NCBI GenBank assembly: GCA_029953675.1
Contig: JAMWBK010000005.1
Span: forward strand, 1-64,000
Reading direction: 5' to 3'
Source of the DNA: Rhodosorus marinus
Lineage: Eukaryota > Rhodophyta > Stylonematophyceae > Stylonematales > Stylonemataceae
Length of the DNA stretch: 64,000 nucleotides
Part shown: positions 62,254-64,000 of the stretch, one piece after another
Numbering within the stretch: the first letter of the stretch is position 1
How the letters are laid out: every line of letters starts with the position of its first letter
Translations under genes and position numbers: made by a program
The notes under the pieces: model-generated
What the model was told of the DNA's origin: nothing
What the model saw: the letters and a program-made list of their open reading frames with translations, nothing else
The model's database searches: none

Positions 62254-63614
62254 ATGGTAGCGATATCTCCGCGCTCGACGGAGCCTCATCCCAAGGAGGC
62301 ACTGCCAGGTGGGGGACTCCGTGTTCGCCTCAGCAGCGGCACCTTTTCTTCCGAGGTTGACTTGGAAGGCGCTTCTGGCACCCAGGCGCGTGCACTTATC
62401 TCCGCTGTCACCAGCCTGATCACGGCTGCGAGTGATCGTGGAGTGCTCCCTCAGCTCACCCAGAAGCCAGGTGGGCTGGAATCGGGATTGCTGGCCAGGT
62501 CAAATTCAAATTCGGACGAGAATTTGAATTGCACCAGAGTGGCAGCGTTGGCTGAAGGCAGTCAACATCAGGTCAATCAACATGAACCTGTCCCGGGACA
62601 GGCGAGGGCGCTTGCTGCTGCGCGGGACAGTACGACGTTGGGGAGCGGCAGGCAGGGCCAAAACGCGCTTCAGCGCTCGGGGACTCGAGGCAATGGTGGT
62701 GGTGACTGTGCGGCAACCGGTGTGGAGGAGACTGGAGCTGTGGAGTTCCCTCTGGACTTCCCTCTCTTGGACCAGCCCTCAGGTGGTCACCAGCTCCCGG
62801 CTACTGCGGGGGCACGTGGTGGCCGCAAGGGGGGCCCTTCGTACGCATCAGTCTTGCGGAAGGGCACCACTGCCACACGTACGACGGCTATGCTCCGTTT
62901 CCTACCATCTCGCGAGCCTCAGGGTGGACCTGTGGAGACCACTCTCCAATTTCTGTGGGTGCGAAATGTCCGGCGCAAAACTACACGAGGCCAGGTTCCG
63001 TCTATGCGAGATTTCCGGGACACTTTTGCGGAATCGTTAGGGTGCAGCCGGGGTGATTTCTTCTTCGCAAAATATGAGGGCCGCGATGTGCTGTTTTTGG
63101 TCTCCGCAACCGCCGCCAAGTACCTGGAGGCTTTGCTGGCGAAGCCTAGCAGTGGCCTGAGAGCGCCCGGTGGCTGCGCTGCAACTCGCAGGTGGTTTTG
63201 CATTTCGATTTTGTCCGTTTCTCGGGCAATTTCCTGTCTCCGGGAGAAACGGCAGGGCTCGCTGAGCATGAGAGCAGCGTGAAGGCGGCAGCGATCCATT
63301 GGCTACGGATTCAGCGCCTTGAGAGGATCTTGTTGGAGCGGTTCCGGTCGGGCCCTCGTCACCTGCGCATGGCGGTGTCCAGCTTCTTCGATCTGGAGAG
63401 GCGACTTGTGCTGACTTCGCGCTACAAGACAGAGCTGCAGCGGTTGGGGATTTTGGAGGGCTCTGCTTCCAGCAGCACTTCCAGCGAGAGTGGTGAGGCA
63501 GGGGAGCATACTGAGGGCATGTCGGTGGAGGACGCCCAGGTTACTTTGCTGCAGCCCGGGGATCCGTTCCGCGAGCCTCGCGGAGTGGGCGGCTCACGAC
63601 TTTGGTGCGGATAG
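62254..63614 (+). pseudogene. NT-type ORF1, best copy, one frame change
   Basis: ATG at 62254 (MVAISPRSTEPHPKEALPGG). Domains: a block STFSSEVDLEGASGTQARAL-ISAVTSLITAASDRG typical of all three copies, an Asn/Ser-rich linker, Gly/Arg-rich GGRKGGPSYASVLRKGT, TLQFLWVRNVRRKTTRGQV, GRDVLFLVSATAAKYLEALL, then a 4-bp loss near 63147 shifts the frame. The C-terminal domain (QVVLHFDFVRFSGNF, SVKAAAIHWLRI, ERILLERFRSGPRHL) is read in the second frame to 63614. The bases between U2 and the ATG probably include its 5' UTR. Confidence 0.7.
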
Positions 63615-63701
63615 GAGGTAAGAGAGCGAGGACCGACTCCCCCGGGTCTAAGGGGGAGAAGCACGATTAGCGCTCCAGGCACGGCTGCGAGGTCGCAGCC
63701 T

Positions 63702-64000
63702 ATGGATCTACAGTCTTATGTCCTGAAGGAGGGCGGAGACTGGGGCATTTGGCGTACGCGTTTTCGGAGTTGGCTCCGGCGTGGATTTCTTTGGAAGGAG
63801 GCTCGCTTCCCCTCCGTGGGGATTCCCCCAGTCGTCCTCCCTCGTGGAGACCTTCTAGTGGCTGGAACCATTCTCGATTTCATCTTCACGAGCCTGGCTC
63901 GTAACATTCGGGACACAGTCATTTGGGTTTTTCTGGGGGTCATGCCGCGGCTGATTCTGGCCCCCACACACATCGGAGCGCAGATGGCGAGTACGAGACC
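63702..64000 (+). CDS. NT-type ORF2 start, runs off the window
   Basis: ATG at 63702 (MDLQSYVLKEGGDWGIWRTR) and 99 further codons without a stop to the window edge. The position behind ORF1 makes it the likely N-terminus of an NT-C or NT-D ORF2; this part is missing from all other copies here, so it cannot be assigned to a family. Confidence 0.5.
   Translation, partial: MDLQSYVLKEGGDWGIWRTRFRSWLRRGFLWKEARFPSVGIPPVVLPRGDLLVAGTILDFIFTSLARNIRDTVIWVFLGVMPRLILAPTHIGAQMASTR

Overview
The window reads as one end of a eukaryotic nuclear chromosome, entered through its telomere. It opens with about 26 copies of a 16-bp repeat (C-strand unit CCCCAGACTAACGTAA, G-strand TTACGTTAGTCTGGGG), which is where and how a telomere should appear at the left end of a + strand. 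A spliceosomal U2 snRNA gene, a nuclear-type tRNA-Asp, non-LTR retrotransposons, a Ty3/gypsy remnant and signal-peptide proteins support a eukaryotic nucleus. The species is not determined. Mid GC content and apparently intron-poor genes would suit a unicellular alga, but that is only a guess.

Most of the 64 kb is a graveyard of non-LTR (LINE-type) retrotransposons. Each codes for an ORF1 protein and an ORF2 protein with reverse transcriptase (RT), a Cys/His cluster and a C-terminal restriction-like endonuclease (RLE). I use working names. Tel-E, Tel-A and Tel-B sit inside or against telomeric repeats, with the 3' end joined at one fixed phase of the repeat (after GGGG, before TTACG). NT-C and NT-D sit in ordinary DNA, each has its own 3' tail repeat, and both are often reduced to a few dozen bases of 3' end.

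Layout: 1-427 telomere; 428-5242 a nearly complete Tel-E element; 5243-8640 interstitial telomere repeats and a broken Tel-A; 8871-15250 NT-D and NT-C copies and an ORF1 relic; 15345-18537 a Tel-A copy between 264-bp direct repeats; 19695-22300 a broken kinase/ankyrin-like gene; 22700-25550 small repeats, a tRNA-Asp-headed SINE-like insertion and a promoter with tandem repeats; 25701-26807 a secreted Cys-rich protein gene; 27050-53400 a dense block of Tel-A/Tel-B elements and telomere repeats in the opposite orientation, with NT-C/NT-D pieces at 35-39.5 kb; 53393-55350 a scrambled Ty3/gypsy piece; 55376-57365 NT-C and NT-D relics; 57369-61292 a large secreted glycine-rich protein gene broken in two places; 61552-62060 relics and U2 snRNA; 62254-64000 the 5' half of another NT element running off the window.

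The most interesting system is the telomere-targeting retrotransposon set. It shows a covarying 3' hairpin shared across families, overlapping stop-start codons between ORF1 and ORF2, an unusual IHDD motif at the RT active site, serial 3'-end insertions, and seams that look like broken ends healed with telomere repeats. The best known parallels are MoTeR elements of Magnaporthe (RLE class) and SART/TRAS of silkworm (APE class). No database search was possible, so novelty is not established.
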